This document shows, in pieces, positions 13,184 to 20,737 of a stretch of 28,265 bases of DNA (position 1 is its first letter; each line of letters begins with the position of its first letter). This DNA is from JACPTG01 sp964504135 (GTDB taxonomy: Archaea > Nanobdellota > Nanobdellia > Woesearchaeales > UBA10216). The notes beneath the pieces were generated by a model, which saw only the letters and a program-made list of their open reading frames with translations, did no database searches and was not told the origin of the DNA. Made by a program: the position numbers and the translations under genes. Location: NCBI GenBank assembly GCA_964504135.1, contig CAZDCW010000016.1:1-28265 (forward strand), given 5' to 3'.

Positions 13184-16100
13184 ACGTTTCATGTTCTTCC
13201 TGCTGCTGCCCGTTTTGCTGGCCGCTGCCGCTGGAGCCGAGACCCAGGTTTTCAGCAGCTACCTTTACCCTGGAGACACGCTGGTGATAGACAAGACTGT
13301 CCTTGTCGTCTACCTTGACGCCAGCGAAAAAAGCATAACTGCGGATTATGGCGGGAAGAGCATAGTGGTGCAGAACAATTCCTGCGAATCCACAGACTAT
13401 TTCAAGGTTTGCCTGGATAACGTGGAGCAGGATTACACGCTCAAGAAGAAGAAGATGGCAGTGCGGGCGTTTTCAAACACGCCTTCCATTACAATTACAA
13501 GGTCGGCCGCCAAGTCAGAGCTGATTGTGGGAGAGGAGACTGTCTTCGCTGCTTCGGTTTCAAACAGCGGCGGCATTGCAAGGGAGGCATCCTATACAGA
13601 GGAATTCCCGGATTATGTCAAGGTTTATGACGTTGAGGGGGCCAAGCTGGTTGGGAATTCTGTTGTATGGCAGGGGATTCTCGGCCAGTCGGCAAGCAGG
13701 GAATTCACCTACAAGATCAAGCCAAGGAAGCCATTCAAGCAAAGCTTCAAGGCGTCCTTTTCCTATTTTGACGGCTACGTGAAAAAGACAGTGTACAGCT
13801 CGGACATAACTGTCAATGTTGAGCATTTCCTGAAGCTTGAAACCAAGCTGGGCAGGACTGAGGCTTACATCAGCCAGCCAAACAACATCACCATTAACTT
13901 CACCAACCGCGGGAATAATTCATTAAATGCCACTGTTGAGCTTTTCTTTGACACCTCATACAATGTCACGTCGGTCCCGCGCGCCTTTGAGCGGGTGGAC
14001 AGAAACGTTTACAGGTGGAGTGGGGAGCTGAGGGGCAGGAACCTCAGCAACACCCGCTATTTTTCAAAGTGGTTCACTTTTGAAATGCAGGGTGCGAAAG
14101 TCGGGACCTTTGACATTACAATAGCGGTGAGGTATGATGACCTTGTTGACCTTTATTCCCTGACACTCCCTGACGTCAGGAAATCAGTCAAGCTTACAGA
14201 CAAGGGCTTTCTTTTCAGGAGCAGCCTCAAGGACAAGAGCCTGGAGTCAGGCCAGAAGCATACATTGAAGGTGTGGCTTCAGAATCCGAACGCGTATGTT
14301 GACATCAAGGATGTGAAGGTATCAACATTCTCTGACTTTGGCTACATTCCAGACATATACCTTCCTGTGATGGAGGCTGGCAGGCAGAAGCTTGTAATAG
14401 AGCGGGATTTTTACGCGCCCAACGTATCCTCGTCCTCAGGCTACAGGGTGCTGGTGAACGTCTCTTACACCCTCGCTGGCAAGGGAGAGTTCAGGGAGTT
14501 CAAGGATACAGCCACTGTTCAGCCTGTGACTGGCCTGGCCATTTCCCAGTCCGCCACCAAGAGCAGCCTGTCAAGCGGCGAGGAATCATTCGTGACAGTC
14601 ACGGTCAGGAACCCCCGGACTACAGGAATAAACCTTGTGAAGGTCCATGACGATGTCCCGGACAGCTTCGAGGTTTACGGCCTTACATCTGTTGTGATGA
14701 GCATTCCAAAGGGAGGGACTGAGAATGCCTACACCTACAGGCTTGTGGCTCCCAGGGTCGGCAACGAGACTGTCTTCAAAATAAGGACTTATGCAGAGTA
14801 CTCAGACTCAAACAACGAGTTTTCGTATTCCCCCCTCCTTTCATACGCCGTATCAAAGGAGCAGTCCATCACAGTAACGCCTGAGAAATTCCCCCTGAGC
14901 GTCACCAGGGCTATGAGGGATTCTGAGATTTTAAAGGCGAGCGCCCATTACGTGGACTACTCGATTGCAAACCCCTCGGAGCGCCTAATAGCCAGGGATG
15001 TTTCCCTCTCATATCCCCTTGCACCTGAATATGACCTGGTGGACTCCACCTATCAAACGCTTGCAGACATAGGGCCTGGCGAAAAGGCCCAGTTTGCAGG
15101 AGAGAGGATTAGGCTCAAGGTAAACTCGTCTTACACCATACCATACGCAACCTTAAGCTACAAGAGCCAGTTTGGAGACATTTATGTAACTAACATTTCA
15201 TCAATAGGCCTGAGCATAAAGGAAAGCCCTCTTGATGGCCCTGCCCTTATACTTTCAAAGTCTGCGCCGCGCTCTGTGAACAGCACTGACCCCATCCCGG
15301 TTGAGCTGAAAATAACCAATTCCGGGACTGAGATGGCTGTGGCTGACGTCATTGACGGCGATGTAAAGTTTGCGGCCTACGTCCAACCCGCCTCTTCGCT
15401 GTCCTACAACTACACGCAGTTTGCCATCCAGCCAGGAAACCGCGACCTTTCTGCCGCTGTCGCAACCTATTCCCACAGGAACAGGACATACATAACCAGC
15501 TCAAACATCAGAAAGGTTGAGGTTGTTGACAAGCCCCTGCTCACTGTCACCAAGACCGCTCCGGCCAAGGCAGACACTGCCGGACAGTTCCAGGTAAAAA
15601 TCGCAGTAAAATCCGTGGCAAACATCACACTGGATGTTAACCTCAGCGATGGAGAAAGGAATTGGAGCCTGAACTCGTTCCTTGGCGAGGCCGGCTATTC
15701 CTACAACATCTCCTTTGACAGGCCAGGCGTTGCAACCCTTCCGGCAGCGACTGCATCATTCGCCTACAATAACAGGACTTTCACAGCATCCTCCCCAGCG
15801 CCTGAGGTTGAGGTCTCTGAGAAAGCTGCTGTGAAGGTCTCAAAAACAGTGTCCAACTCCTCTGTAAGGAAGGGCCAGAAAATCAGGGTTATGATTTTGC
15901 TGAGGAGCCAGGTTGAAGAGCCGCTTAACGTCACCCTGGCTGACCCGGAGGGCAAATGGGATTTCCTGCTTTCCCCGGGCTCTGAGAAGGAAGTAGGTTA
16001 CGATTTGGCTGCTGACGAGGCGCAGCTTGCCCCGGCTGTCGCAAGCTTCGCGTACAATGGCAGGCAGATATCTTCCTCCTCAGACAAGGTGTTGCTTGAT

Positions 16101-16211
16101 TTCGTGAATGCAACCGGCCAGGAGGCTGTCGGCAGCCAGGCTGGAGGGAGCATTTTCAAAAGGATTATAAACAGCATCTTTAACATCCTGAAGTGGAAGA
16201 GGTCTTCCTGA
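13167..16211 (+). CDS. Large secreted surface protein with about eight beta-sandwich repeats
   Basis: 1014 residues. A signal peptide (FMFFLLLPVLLAAAAGA, cleavage probably before ETQ) is followed by a first domain of about 80 residues. Repeats of about 100-120 residues then each start with a variant of 'S.K(S)x...GE...V.V.N.G'. Visible starts are near residues 107 (SITITRSAAKSELIVGEE), 222, 350, 458 (LAISQSATKSSLSSGEE), 575, 692 (LILSKSAPRSVNSTD), 790 (LTVTKTAPAKADTAG) and 887 (VKVSKTVSNSSVRKGQ). This matches the CARDB/DUF11/COG1361-like class of archaeal surface proteins. Many N-x-S/T sequons suggest N-glycosylation. It ends in a basic amphipathic helix (IFKRIINSIFNILKWKRSS) rather than a clear TM anchor. 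ATG 13167 or 13173 is possible. Confidence 0.88.
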   Translation: MEMQAERFMFFLLLPVLLAAAAGAETQVFSSYLYPGDTLVIDKTVLVVYLDASEKSITADYGGKSIVVQNNSCESTDYFKVCLDNVEQDYTLKKKKMAVRAFSNTPSITITRSAAKSELIVGEETVFAASVSNSGGIAREASYTEEFPDYVKVYDVEGAKLVGNSVVWQGILGQSASREFTYKIKPRKPFKQSFKASFSYFDGYVKKTVYSSDITVNVEHFLKLETKLGRTEAYISQPNNITINFTNRGNNSLNATVELFFDTSYNVTSVPRAFERVDRNVYRWSGELRGRNLSNTRYFSKWFTFEMQGAKVGTFDITIAVRYDDLVDLYSLTLPDVRKSVKLTDKGFLFRSSLKDKSLESGQKHTLKVWLQNPNAYVDIKDVKVSTFSDFGYIPDIYLPVMEAGRQKLVIERDFYAPNVSSSSGYRVLVNVSYTLAGKGEFREFKDTATVQPVTGLAISQSATKSSLSSGEESFVTVTVRNPRTTGINLVKVHDDVPDSFEVYGLTSVVMSIPKGGTENAYTYRLVAPRVGNETVFKIRTYAEYSDSNNEFSYSPLLSYAVSKEQSITVTPEKFPLSVTRAMRDSEILKASAHYVDYSIANPSERLIARDVSLSYPLAPEYDLVDSTYQTLADIGPGEKAQFAGERIRLKVNSSYTIPYATLSYKSQFGDIYVTNISSIGLSIKESPLDGPALILSKSAPRSVNSTDPIPVELKITNSGTEMAVADVIDGDVKFAAYVQPASSLSYNYTQFAIQPGNRDLSAAVATYSHRNRTYITSSNIRKVEVVDKPLLTVTKTAPAKADTAGQFQVKIAVKSVANITLDVNLSDGERNWSLNSFLGEAGYSYNISFDRPGVATLPAATASFAYNNRTFTASSPAPEVEVSEKAAVKVSKTVSNSSVRKGQKIRVMILLRSQVEEPLNVTLADPEGKWDFLLSPGSEKEVGYDLAADEAQLAPAVASFAYNGRQISSSSDKVLLDFVNATGQEAVGSQAGGSIFKRIINSIFNILKWKRSS

Positions 16212-16222
16212 GGTGAATTGCA

Positions 16223-16600
16223 ATGGGCTTTTTTGACAAGCTTGTGTTCTGGAAAAAGAAGGACGAGCTTGAAAGCCTCGGACAGCAGAATTATCCCCTG
16301 CCGCCAGGAGGCGACCAGTGGTCCCAGCCCCAGCAATCCTGGAGCCAGCCAGGCCTGGGCCAGCCATACCAGCAGCCTGCATACCAGCAGGCATTTCCCC
16401 AGCAGCCCTTTCCCTCGCCTTACTCGCAGCCCATGGATTCAATGCAGGGCTCTGCCGCGTACACCCAGGGAAGGCAGCTTGAGCTTGTCTCGGCAAAGCT
16501 TGAAGCCATAAAGGCCGCCCTTGATGCGCTTAACCAGCGGATGGCCAATGTTGAGCGGCAGCTTGAAACTCAGGACGTTTACAGGAAGCGCGGATGGTAG
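16223..16600 (+). CDS. Pro/Gln/Tyr-rich protein with amphipathic start and C-terminal coiled coil
   Basis: 125 residues in three parts. Residues 1-20 (MGFFDKLVFWKKKDELESLG) form a basic amphipathic segment that could lie on the membrane. Residues about 21-80 are low complexity, rich in Pro, Gln, Tyr and Ser (PQQSWSQPGLGQPYQQPAYQ). Residues about 86-118 are a coiled coil (LELVSAKLEAIKAALDALNQRMANVERQLE). No enzyme motif is present. It starts 11 nt after the surface-protein stop with a GAGGTG RBS, and its stop abuts the lspA start. The layout suggests a scaffold or adaptor at the inner membrane face, but that is inference. Confidence 0.8.
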   Translation: MGFFDKLVFWKKKDELESLGQQNYPLPPGGDQWSQPQQSWSQPGLGQPYQQPAYQQAFPQQPFPSPYSQPMDSMQGSAAYTQGRQLELVSAKLEAIKAALDALNQRMANVERQLETQDVYRKRGW

Positions 16601-17035
16601 ATGAGAAAGCATCTGGCTTTCGTGGGCATTGTCTTCGCCGTGGTTCTTTTGGACCAGCTTACCAAGTTTCTGGTCAGAAGCTACTCTCCTGAGGCAGGCC
16701 TTGGCCCATTCAGGATAATCTTTGTCAGGAACACCGGGGCTGCCTTCGGCCTGCTTCCAAATTCTGCCATAATCCTGGCAGCAGTTGGAGCCCTGGTCCT
16801 GGGAGCCATCTTCTACCTTTACAGGCAGATTCCTGACGAGCTTACGGCGGTTGCCTCAGCTGCGCTTATCACCGGAGGGACAATCGGAAACATAATTGAC
16901 CGCATCCTGCTGGGGTATGTTACAGACTTCATCAGCCTGTGGATTTGGCCTGCGTTCAACATAGCGGACTCAGCCCTTACACTTGGCGCAGGGCTGTTGC
17001 TTCTTCACCTGCTGCGTGACCAGCACAAAAATTAA
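16601..17035 (+). CDS. lspA: Signal peptidase II-like protein (LspA)
   Basis: A 144-residue, four-helix membrane aspartyl protease of the LspA family, which in bacteria cleaves prolipoproteins before a lipid-modified cysteine. All conserved blocks are here: LDQLTKFLV (D18), FVRNTGAAFG (N44), TGGTIGNIIDRILLGYVTDF and WPAFNIADSALTLGAG. The catalytic pair should be D109 (VTDF) and D123 (NIAD). The short spacing between them is like that of some actinobacterial and Chloroflexi enzymes. Most archaea lack LspA, so this is unusual. No protein in the window has a lipobox, so its substrates are elsewhere. ATG 16601 follows directly on the previous stop. Confidence 0.92.
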   Translation: MRKHLAFVGIVFAVVLLDQLTKFLVRSYSPEAGLGPFRIIFVRNTGAAFGLLPNSAIILAAVGALVLGAIFYLYRQIPDELTAVASAALITGGTIGNIIDRILLGYVTDFISLWIWPAFNIADSALTLGAGLLLLHLLRDQHKN

Positions 17036-17060
17036 AAGGCAGTGCAAAAAATCATGAGCC

Positions 17061-18635
17061 ATGGACAGGTTGGCTGGAATCCTGCTGCACATTACATCGC
17101 TTCCAGGCAGGGAGGGAATAGGCACCTACGGGCCTGAGGCGCACCAATTCCTTGAAATCATTCATTCAGCAGGGCTCAGGCTTTGGCAGATTCTTCCCAC
17201 AGGCCCTACAAGCCTGGGAGATTCGCCCTTCCAGGGGCCATCAGTAATGGCTGGCAATCCCAACCTGATAAGCCTTGAATCGCTTGTGAAATCCGGAGAC
17301 CTGCCAGGAAGGGGCTTTGATGATTACCTCAGGGAATACCACGCTTTCAGGAACGCCCATAATGGAAGGTCAGAATCCTATGCCGAGTTCGGGTTCTTAT
17401 GGCAGCGCAAGCTTGGATTTGAAAGCCGTGAGGGCCCGCTAAGACAGGCTTACAGCGGTTTTCTTCAAAACAGCGACAGAACCAGAAAATCAGCCTTTGA
17501 GGAATTTGTCTCTGGCAACAAATGGGTTGAAGCCTATGCAACATTCATGGCCTTAAAGGAGCAAAACGGCTTTGAGATGCAGTGGAACGCCTGGCCGCAA
17601 AACCAAAAAATAGAGACAATGCCAGACTTTTACAAATACCTGCAGTTTGTGTTTGACGAGCAGGCAACACTCCTCAAAGGAAAAGCCGATGAGCTGGGAA
17701 TAAAAATCATTGGCGACATGGCAATATACCCTGGATACGACAGCGCTGAAGTGTGGCAAAACCCAGGGCTTTTCCAGCTTGACGACAGCTTCCAAATGAA
17801 ATACGTTGCCGGAGTCCCGCCTGATTACTTTTCCGAAAACGGGCAAAGGTGGGGAAACCCGCTTCCGCGGTGGGGGATATCAGGCACAGAACAGCAAAAT
17901 CTTGGAGTGTTCAAACTGTATGCAGAACGGCTCGCGCGGCTGCTAAAACACCATCACAAGGCTAAGATAGACCATTTCAGGGGCGTTGTGGCAAGCGGCA
18001 GGGTTCCTGCAGCAGAGGCAACCGCGAGAAACGCCAGGTGGGTGACAGGCCCTGGAGCAGAATTGTTTTACGCAGTCCATTCAATCCTGGGCTATATGCC
18101 GGAAATAATCGCAGAAGACCTTGGAATAATAACGCCGGCAGTGACCGCGGCGATGAATGCCCTCAACTTTCCAGGAATGCGGGTTTTTCAGTTTGCAGAC
18201 TACCGCAACCCTTCTCACATGTACTTGCCACACATGGCTGACCGCAACTCGGTGATGTACACAGGCACGCACGACAACGGCACAATCACCCAGTGGCTTG
18301 CACAACTGCAGGGAATGGAGCGGGATTTTTTCATGAGCTACCTAAAAGAGCATTCAAGGCAGAGTGAACCTCACCTCCAGGCAGTTGAAGCCGTCTTAAG
18401 CGCCCCCTCAGGATACGCTTTGGCGCCAATGCAGGATTTCCTGGGCTTAGGGCCAGAGGCGAGGATGAATGACCCCTCCCAATCCAGCGGCCAGTGGAGA
18501 TGGCGAATCACAACAGAACAGCTCTGCCAGTTCGGCACGCTCGCGCCCACAATAAGGGAAATGATACAGGGCTCTTACCGGATTTTCAGAACTCCTCAAA
18601 CTCTTCCAGCGCCTTCAGGTGCCCGTTCTGCTTGA
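17061..18635 (+). CDS. malQ: 4-alpha-glucanotransferase (GH77, MalQ/amylomaltase)
   Basis: A 524-residue GH77 enzyme that transfers alpha-1,4-glucan segments in glycogen or maltodextrin metabolism. Motifs: ITSLPGREGIGTYG, LWQILPTGPTSLGDSPFQGPSVMAGNPNLISL, then IIGDMAIYPGYDSAEVWQ and AGVPPDYFSENGQRWGNPLPRW. The predicted nucleophile is D304 (KIDHFRG), the acid/base E352 (IIAEDLG), and the third acid D405 (GTHDNGT). Length is normal, but the last 16 or so residues (RTPQTLPAPSGARSA) are encoded antisense to the aIF-1A C-terminus. No other glycogen gene is in the window. It follows lspA by 25 nt and may be cotranscribed with it. Confidence 0.96.
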   Translation: MDRLAGILLHITSLPGREGIGTYGPEAHQFLEIIHSAGLRLWQILPTGPTSLGDSPFQGPSVMAGNPNLISLESLVKSGDLPGRGFDDYLREYHAFRNAHNGRSESYAEFGFLWQRKLGFESREGPLRQAYSGFLQNSDRTRKSAFEEFVSGNKWVEAYATFMALKEQNGFEMQWNAWPQNQKIETMPDFYKYLQFVFDEQATLLKGKADELGIKIIGDMAIYPGYDSAEVWQNPGLFQLDDSFQMKYVAGVPPDYFSENGQRWGNPLPRWGISGTEQQNLGVFKLYAERLARLLKHHHKAKIDHFRGVVASGRVPAAEATARNARWVTGPGAELFYAVHSILGYMPEIIAEDLGIITPAVTAAMNALNFPGMRVFQFADYRNPSHMYLPHMADRNSVMYTGTHDNGTITQWLAQLQGMERDFFMSYLKEHSRQSEPHLQAVEAVLSAPSGYALAPMQDFLGLGPEARMNDPSQSSGQWRWRITTEQLCQFGTLAPTIREMIQGSYRIFRTPQTLPAPSGARSA

Positions 18636-18930
18636 GCCACTGAATCTGCGCCTTCCTGTACTTGAAGATTATGTCGCCCTTCTCATTGGTTGACAGCTCC
18701 CACGGCTGGACAAGGACAGTATCACCCTCCCTCACCCAGAGCCTCCTCTTGAGCCTTCCAGGAATCCTGCATATCCTGTTCTTTGAGTCCAGGCACCTAA
18801 CCCTCATCCTGGTGCCGCCAAGCCTCTGCTCCACTATACCAAAGGTCTCATTCCCCCTTGGCAGCTTGGTCCTGCTGATTTCCTGCTGCAGCTCCTCCTG
18901 CTGCTCCTCCATCTGCTTCTTCAAACCCAT
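18586..18930 (-). CDS. eif1a: Translation initiation factor aIF-1A
   Basis: A 114-residue OB-fold factor that binds the small subunit A site during initiation. The core is ETFGIVEQRLGGTRMRVRCLDSKNRICRIPGRLKRRLWVREGDTVLVQPWEL, then KGDIIFKYRKAQIQWLKQNGHL. The N-terminus (LKKQMEEQQEELQQEISRTKLPRG) is a Gln/Glu-rich helix, followed by the usual basic stretch. The start is ATG 18930, about 29 nt from the minus-strand TATA at 18956-18963, so the mRNA is nearly leaderless. Its 3' end overlaps malQ by 50 nt in convergent orientation. Confidence 0.95.
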   Translation of the reverse strand: MGLKKQMEEQQEELQQEISRTKLPRGNETFGIVEQRLGGTRMRVRCLDSKNRICRIPGRLKRRLWVREGDTVLVQPWELSTNEKGDIIFKYRKAQIQWLKQNGHLKALEEFEEF

Positions 18931-18955
18931 CTCAGGGGGCAGACTGGCGCGGGCT

Positions 18956-18963
18956 ATTTAAAT
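18956..18963 (-). promoter_or_regulatory. TATA box of eif1a
   Basis: ATTTAAAT, palindromic, with its centre about 29 nt upstream of the aIF-1A start codon. The rest of 18964-19031 shows no gene. Confidence 0.6.
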
Positions 18964-19031
18964 GTTCCGGCAGGTCAGGCAACGATTTGGTTAACCGTAT
19001 TTCAGGACTCAGCATTGGTTTAAGCCAAAAG

Positions 19032-19070
19032 CTATAAATATTAGTTACCCTTTCAATAGTTACGTTACGT
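19032..19070 (+). promoter_or_regulatory. Promoter and candidate operator of the toxin-antitoxin pair
   Basis: The TATA box CTATAAATA (19032-19040) is followed by three direct GTTAC copies at 19044-19048, 19059-19063 and 19064-19068, the first two within TAGTTAC. They lie between the TATA box and the likely transcription start near 19062, a good place for an autorepressor. Antitoxins of this type often repress their own operon. Confidence 0.45.
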
Positions 19071-19099
19071 GATATTTGTATACATTAAAGGTGTCTTTT

Positions 19100-19396
19100 A
19101 TGGATGTGATAACAGTAAGGGTTCAGGATAAGGTGGCGAAGGCTATAGCCTTTCTGACTAAAGAGAAGAACAAAACCAAGGCCGACTTAATAAGGGAACT
19201 AATGAGCAAGGCTGTTGAACAGGAGGAGGCGAAGGTATATTTGCAGAAATATCAAAACAAGGAAATAACCTTAAGAAAGCTTGCAAGGAATTTGGATTTG
19301 CCTTTGTGGAAGGCGTACGAATTGGCTGCCAAGACAGAAAGTCCTTACTCCAGGGCAGACCTGCAAAGGGACCTGAAGCTCATAGGGGAAGGTTAA
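19100..19396 (+). CDS. UPF0175-type antitoxin
   Basis: A 98-residue antitoxin. The N-terminal part (DVITVRVQDKVAKAIAFLTKEKNKTKADLIRELMSKAV) looks like a ribbon-helix-helix DNA-binding fold. The rest (YLQKYQNKEITLRKLARNLDLPLWKAYELAAKTESPY...DLQRDLKLI) matches the UPF0175 pattern of 'Y..geisl.kaA...gls..e..e'. I prefer ATG 19100, which follows AAAGGTG at 19087-19093; a TTG at 19076 would add 8 residues. The stop is directly followed by the toxin ATG. The candidate GTTAC operator lies upstream. Confidence 0.82.
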   Translation: MDVITVRVQDKVAKAIAFLTKEKNKTKADLIRELMSKAVEQEEAKVYLQKYQNKEITLRKLARNLDLPLWKAYELAAKTESPYSRADLQRDLKLIGEG

Positions 19397-19879
19397 ATGG
19401 CTGTTGTTGATTCTTCTGCGCTTATCCCTTTGATAAAAATAGGCAGGCTCGATCTTCTTAGAAAGGTTTTTGATGAGATCTTAATACCAGAAGCTGTCTG
19501 GGAGGAGGTTGTTGTTGAAGGGAAAAAACTTGGAAAGGCCGTCAAGGAATTTGAGGAGGGCAAGGAACGCTGGTTTAAGGTCGTTGCCGGAAGAAAGCCG
19601 GACTCCACGCCAATGAGTTTAGAAGCTAATGATTACCAAGTTTTCAGTACAGCAAAAGACGATATTTTATTGACCAATGACGCTTCACTTTATTACTTTG
19701 CATTATCCCAAAATGGAAGGCCTTACTGGCTAACTACTCTCGTGCTGGCTGCCGTTAAAAAGAAAAAGATAAGCAGGAATGAGGCGCAGGACATCCTGCT
19801 GGAGCTCGTGAACACAGGCGGCATGCATTTGAAAAGCGACATCCTGAGCGAACTGCTAATGATAATCAGAAATATGTAA
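19397..19879 (+). CDS. DUF3368-type PIN-domain toxin (putative RNase)
   Basis: A 160-residue PIN-domain protein and the usual partner of UPF0175 antitoxins. The first PIN aspartate is D5 in VVDSSALIPLIKIGRLDLL. It continues with VFDEILIPEAVWEEVV, where a conserved Glu lies, and then ILLTNDASLYYFAL with later acidic residues. The C-terminal part (AVKKKKISRNEAQDILLELVNTGGMHLKSDILSELL) matches the DUF3368 tail. PIN toxins cut tRNA, rRNA or mRNA; the target is not visible here. No gap separates it from the antitoxin, so the two are translated together. The key acidic residues appear intact. Confidence 0.82.
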   Translation: MAVVDSSALIPLIKIGRLDLLRKVFDEILIPEAVWEEVVVEGKKLGKAVKEFEEGKERWFKVVAGRKPDSTPMSLEANDYQVFSTAKDDILLTNDASLYYFALSQNGRPYWLTTLVLAAVKKKKISRNEAQDILLELVNTGGMHLKSDILSELLMIIRNM

Positions 19880-19904
19880 GGCGTAAAATTTTGAGAATAG
19901 TCCC

Positions 19905-19927
19905 CAGCCGGAGGCAATCCACGGCTG
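19905..19927. terminator. Hairpin downstream of the toxin gene
   Basis: CAGCCG 19905-19910 pairs with CGGCTG 19922-19927, with an 11-nt loop. It is the only structure in the gap between the toxin and the next gene. There is no T-run directly after it, so a role in ending or stabilising the mRNA is only possible. Confidence 0.3.
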
Positions 19928-19974
19928 CCGGAAATCAATGAAATTTTTAAGCAGGCTCTGGTTCCCGGAACTTT

Positions 19975-20295
19975 ATGAGCTTTTTTTTTCATCAGTTCAA
20001 CTTGCGTATCGAGGAGATGTTGAGGGAGCATAATACTGCGGACGACGTCCTTCATTCTTGGGATAGAAGGCGCATTCTTGAAGATCTCCTTACTGAGCGT
20101 GGCTTTACTGTTCTGGCTGGCGACTCCACTTTCGGAGTTCTTCCCCAAACCTACATAGTCGGTGCTGATGAGCGGGACATGGCTGTTGTGAAGCGGAAGT
20201 TCTTTGATGCTGCTAACAGGCTTGGATTATTGTACAGCTCAGGAGAGACTTACAGGCAGGTACAACCTTCTCAATTGGAGGCATCTACAGGATAG
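19975..20295 (+). CDS. Hypothetical protein, 106 residues
   Basis: Not recognised. A soluble, charged protein: MSFFFHQFNLRIEEMLREHN, then a central DDVLHSWDRRRILEDLLTERGFTVLAGDS, then TYIVGADERDMAVVKRKFFDAANRLGLLYSSGETYRQVQ. The 'ERGF-TV' and 'VKRKFFDAANRLGLLY' parts look like alternating strands and helices of a small alpha/beta fold. A TATA-like ATTTTTAA at 19943-19950 lies about 28 nt before the ATG, which predicts a leaderless mRNA. Nine T residues right after ATGAGC could cause slippage in replication or transcription. It stands alone between the toxin-antitoxin pair and the exosome operon. Confidence 0.6.
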   Translation: MSFFFHQFNLRIEEMLREHNTADDVLHSWDRRRILEDLLTERGFTVLAGDSTFGVLPQTYIVGADERDMAVVKRKFFDAANRLGLLYSSGETYRQVQPSQLEASTG

Positions 20296-20312
20296 TTTTT
20301 CTCAACCGCAAC

Positions 20313-20322
20313 CTTTAAATAT
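20313..20322 (+). promoter_or_regulatory. TATA box of the RNase P/proteasome/exosome superoperon
   Basis: CTTTAAATAT, with a predicted transcription start near 20343. This gives a leader of about 48 nt before ATG 20391. Confidence 0.6.
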
Positions 20323-20350
20323 AATCAGTTCATCTCATCTGCTTTGCGGG

Positions 20351-20381
20351 AGAGATGGGAACTGGAGCGGCTAGTTTCTCT
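20351..20381 (+). promoter_or_regulatory. Candidate structured leader of the superoperon
   Basis: AGAGA 20351-20355 can pair with TCTCT 20377-20381, and AACT 20360-20363 with AGTT 20373-20376, giving 9 bp with a 4-nt bulge (TGGG) and a 9-nt loop. It would lie between the predicted transcription start and the Pop5 start. No known regulator is recognised. Confidence 0.35.
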
Positions 20382-20390
20382 TTATAACAA

Positions 20391-20732
20391 ATGAAATCAT
20401 TGCCAAGCCTGAAGGAAAAAAAGCGTTACCTGGTGTTTGAGGTTATTGCTGAGCGCAGGGCAGGCTTCCATGAGGTCAAGGAGGCTGTTTCAAAGACAAT
20501 ACTTGGCTTTGTTGGCAGCCATGGCTTTGCCAGGCTTAAGCCGCGCCTGCTTGCTGACAGGTGGGACGGACAGCGCCAGAGGGGCGTGATTGTCGTCAGC
20601 AGAAGGTGGGTTGACCAGCTGAGGTCAGCGCTATGCCTTGTGACCGAGGTTGACCGGAGCCCTGCAATCGTCAGGACTCTGGGCGTGAGTGGCATCCTGA
20701 GGAGGGCCCTGTCCAAGTTTTATCTGAGGTGA
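20391..20732 (+). CDS. rnp2: RNase P protein component 2 (Pop5 homologue)
   Basis: A 113-residue Pop5-family protein, a subunit of archaeal RNase P that, with Rpp30, supports the catalytic domain of the RNA in cutting tRNA 5' leaders. It begins MKSLPSLKEKKRYLVFEVIAER, typical of archaeal Pop5. It continues with GFVGSHGFARLKPRL, RGVIVVSRRWVDQLRSALCLV, and the end IVRTLGVSGILRRALSKFYL. It is the first gene of the conserved Pop5-PsmA-SBDS-Rrp4-Rrp41-Rrp42 series. Its stop lies within the RBS region of psmA. Confidence 0.93.
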   Translation: MKSLPSLKEKKRYLVFEVIAERRAGFHEVKEAVSKTILGFVGSHGFARLKPRLLADRWDGQRQRGVIVVSRRWVDQLRSALCLVTEVDRSPAIVRTLGVSGILRRALSKFYLR

Positions 20733-20737
20733 AAAAA

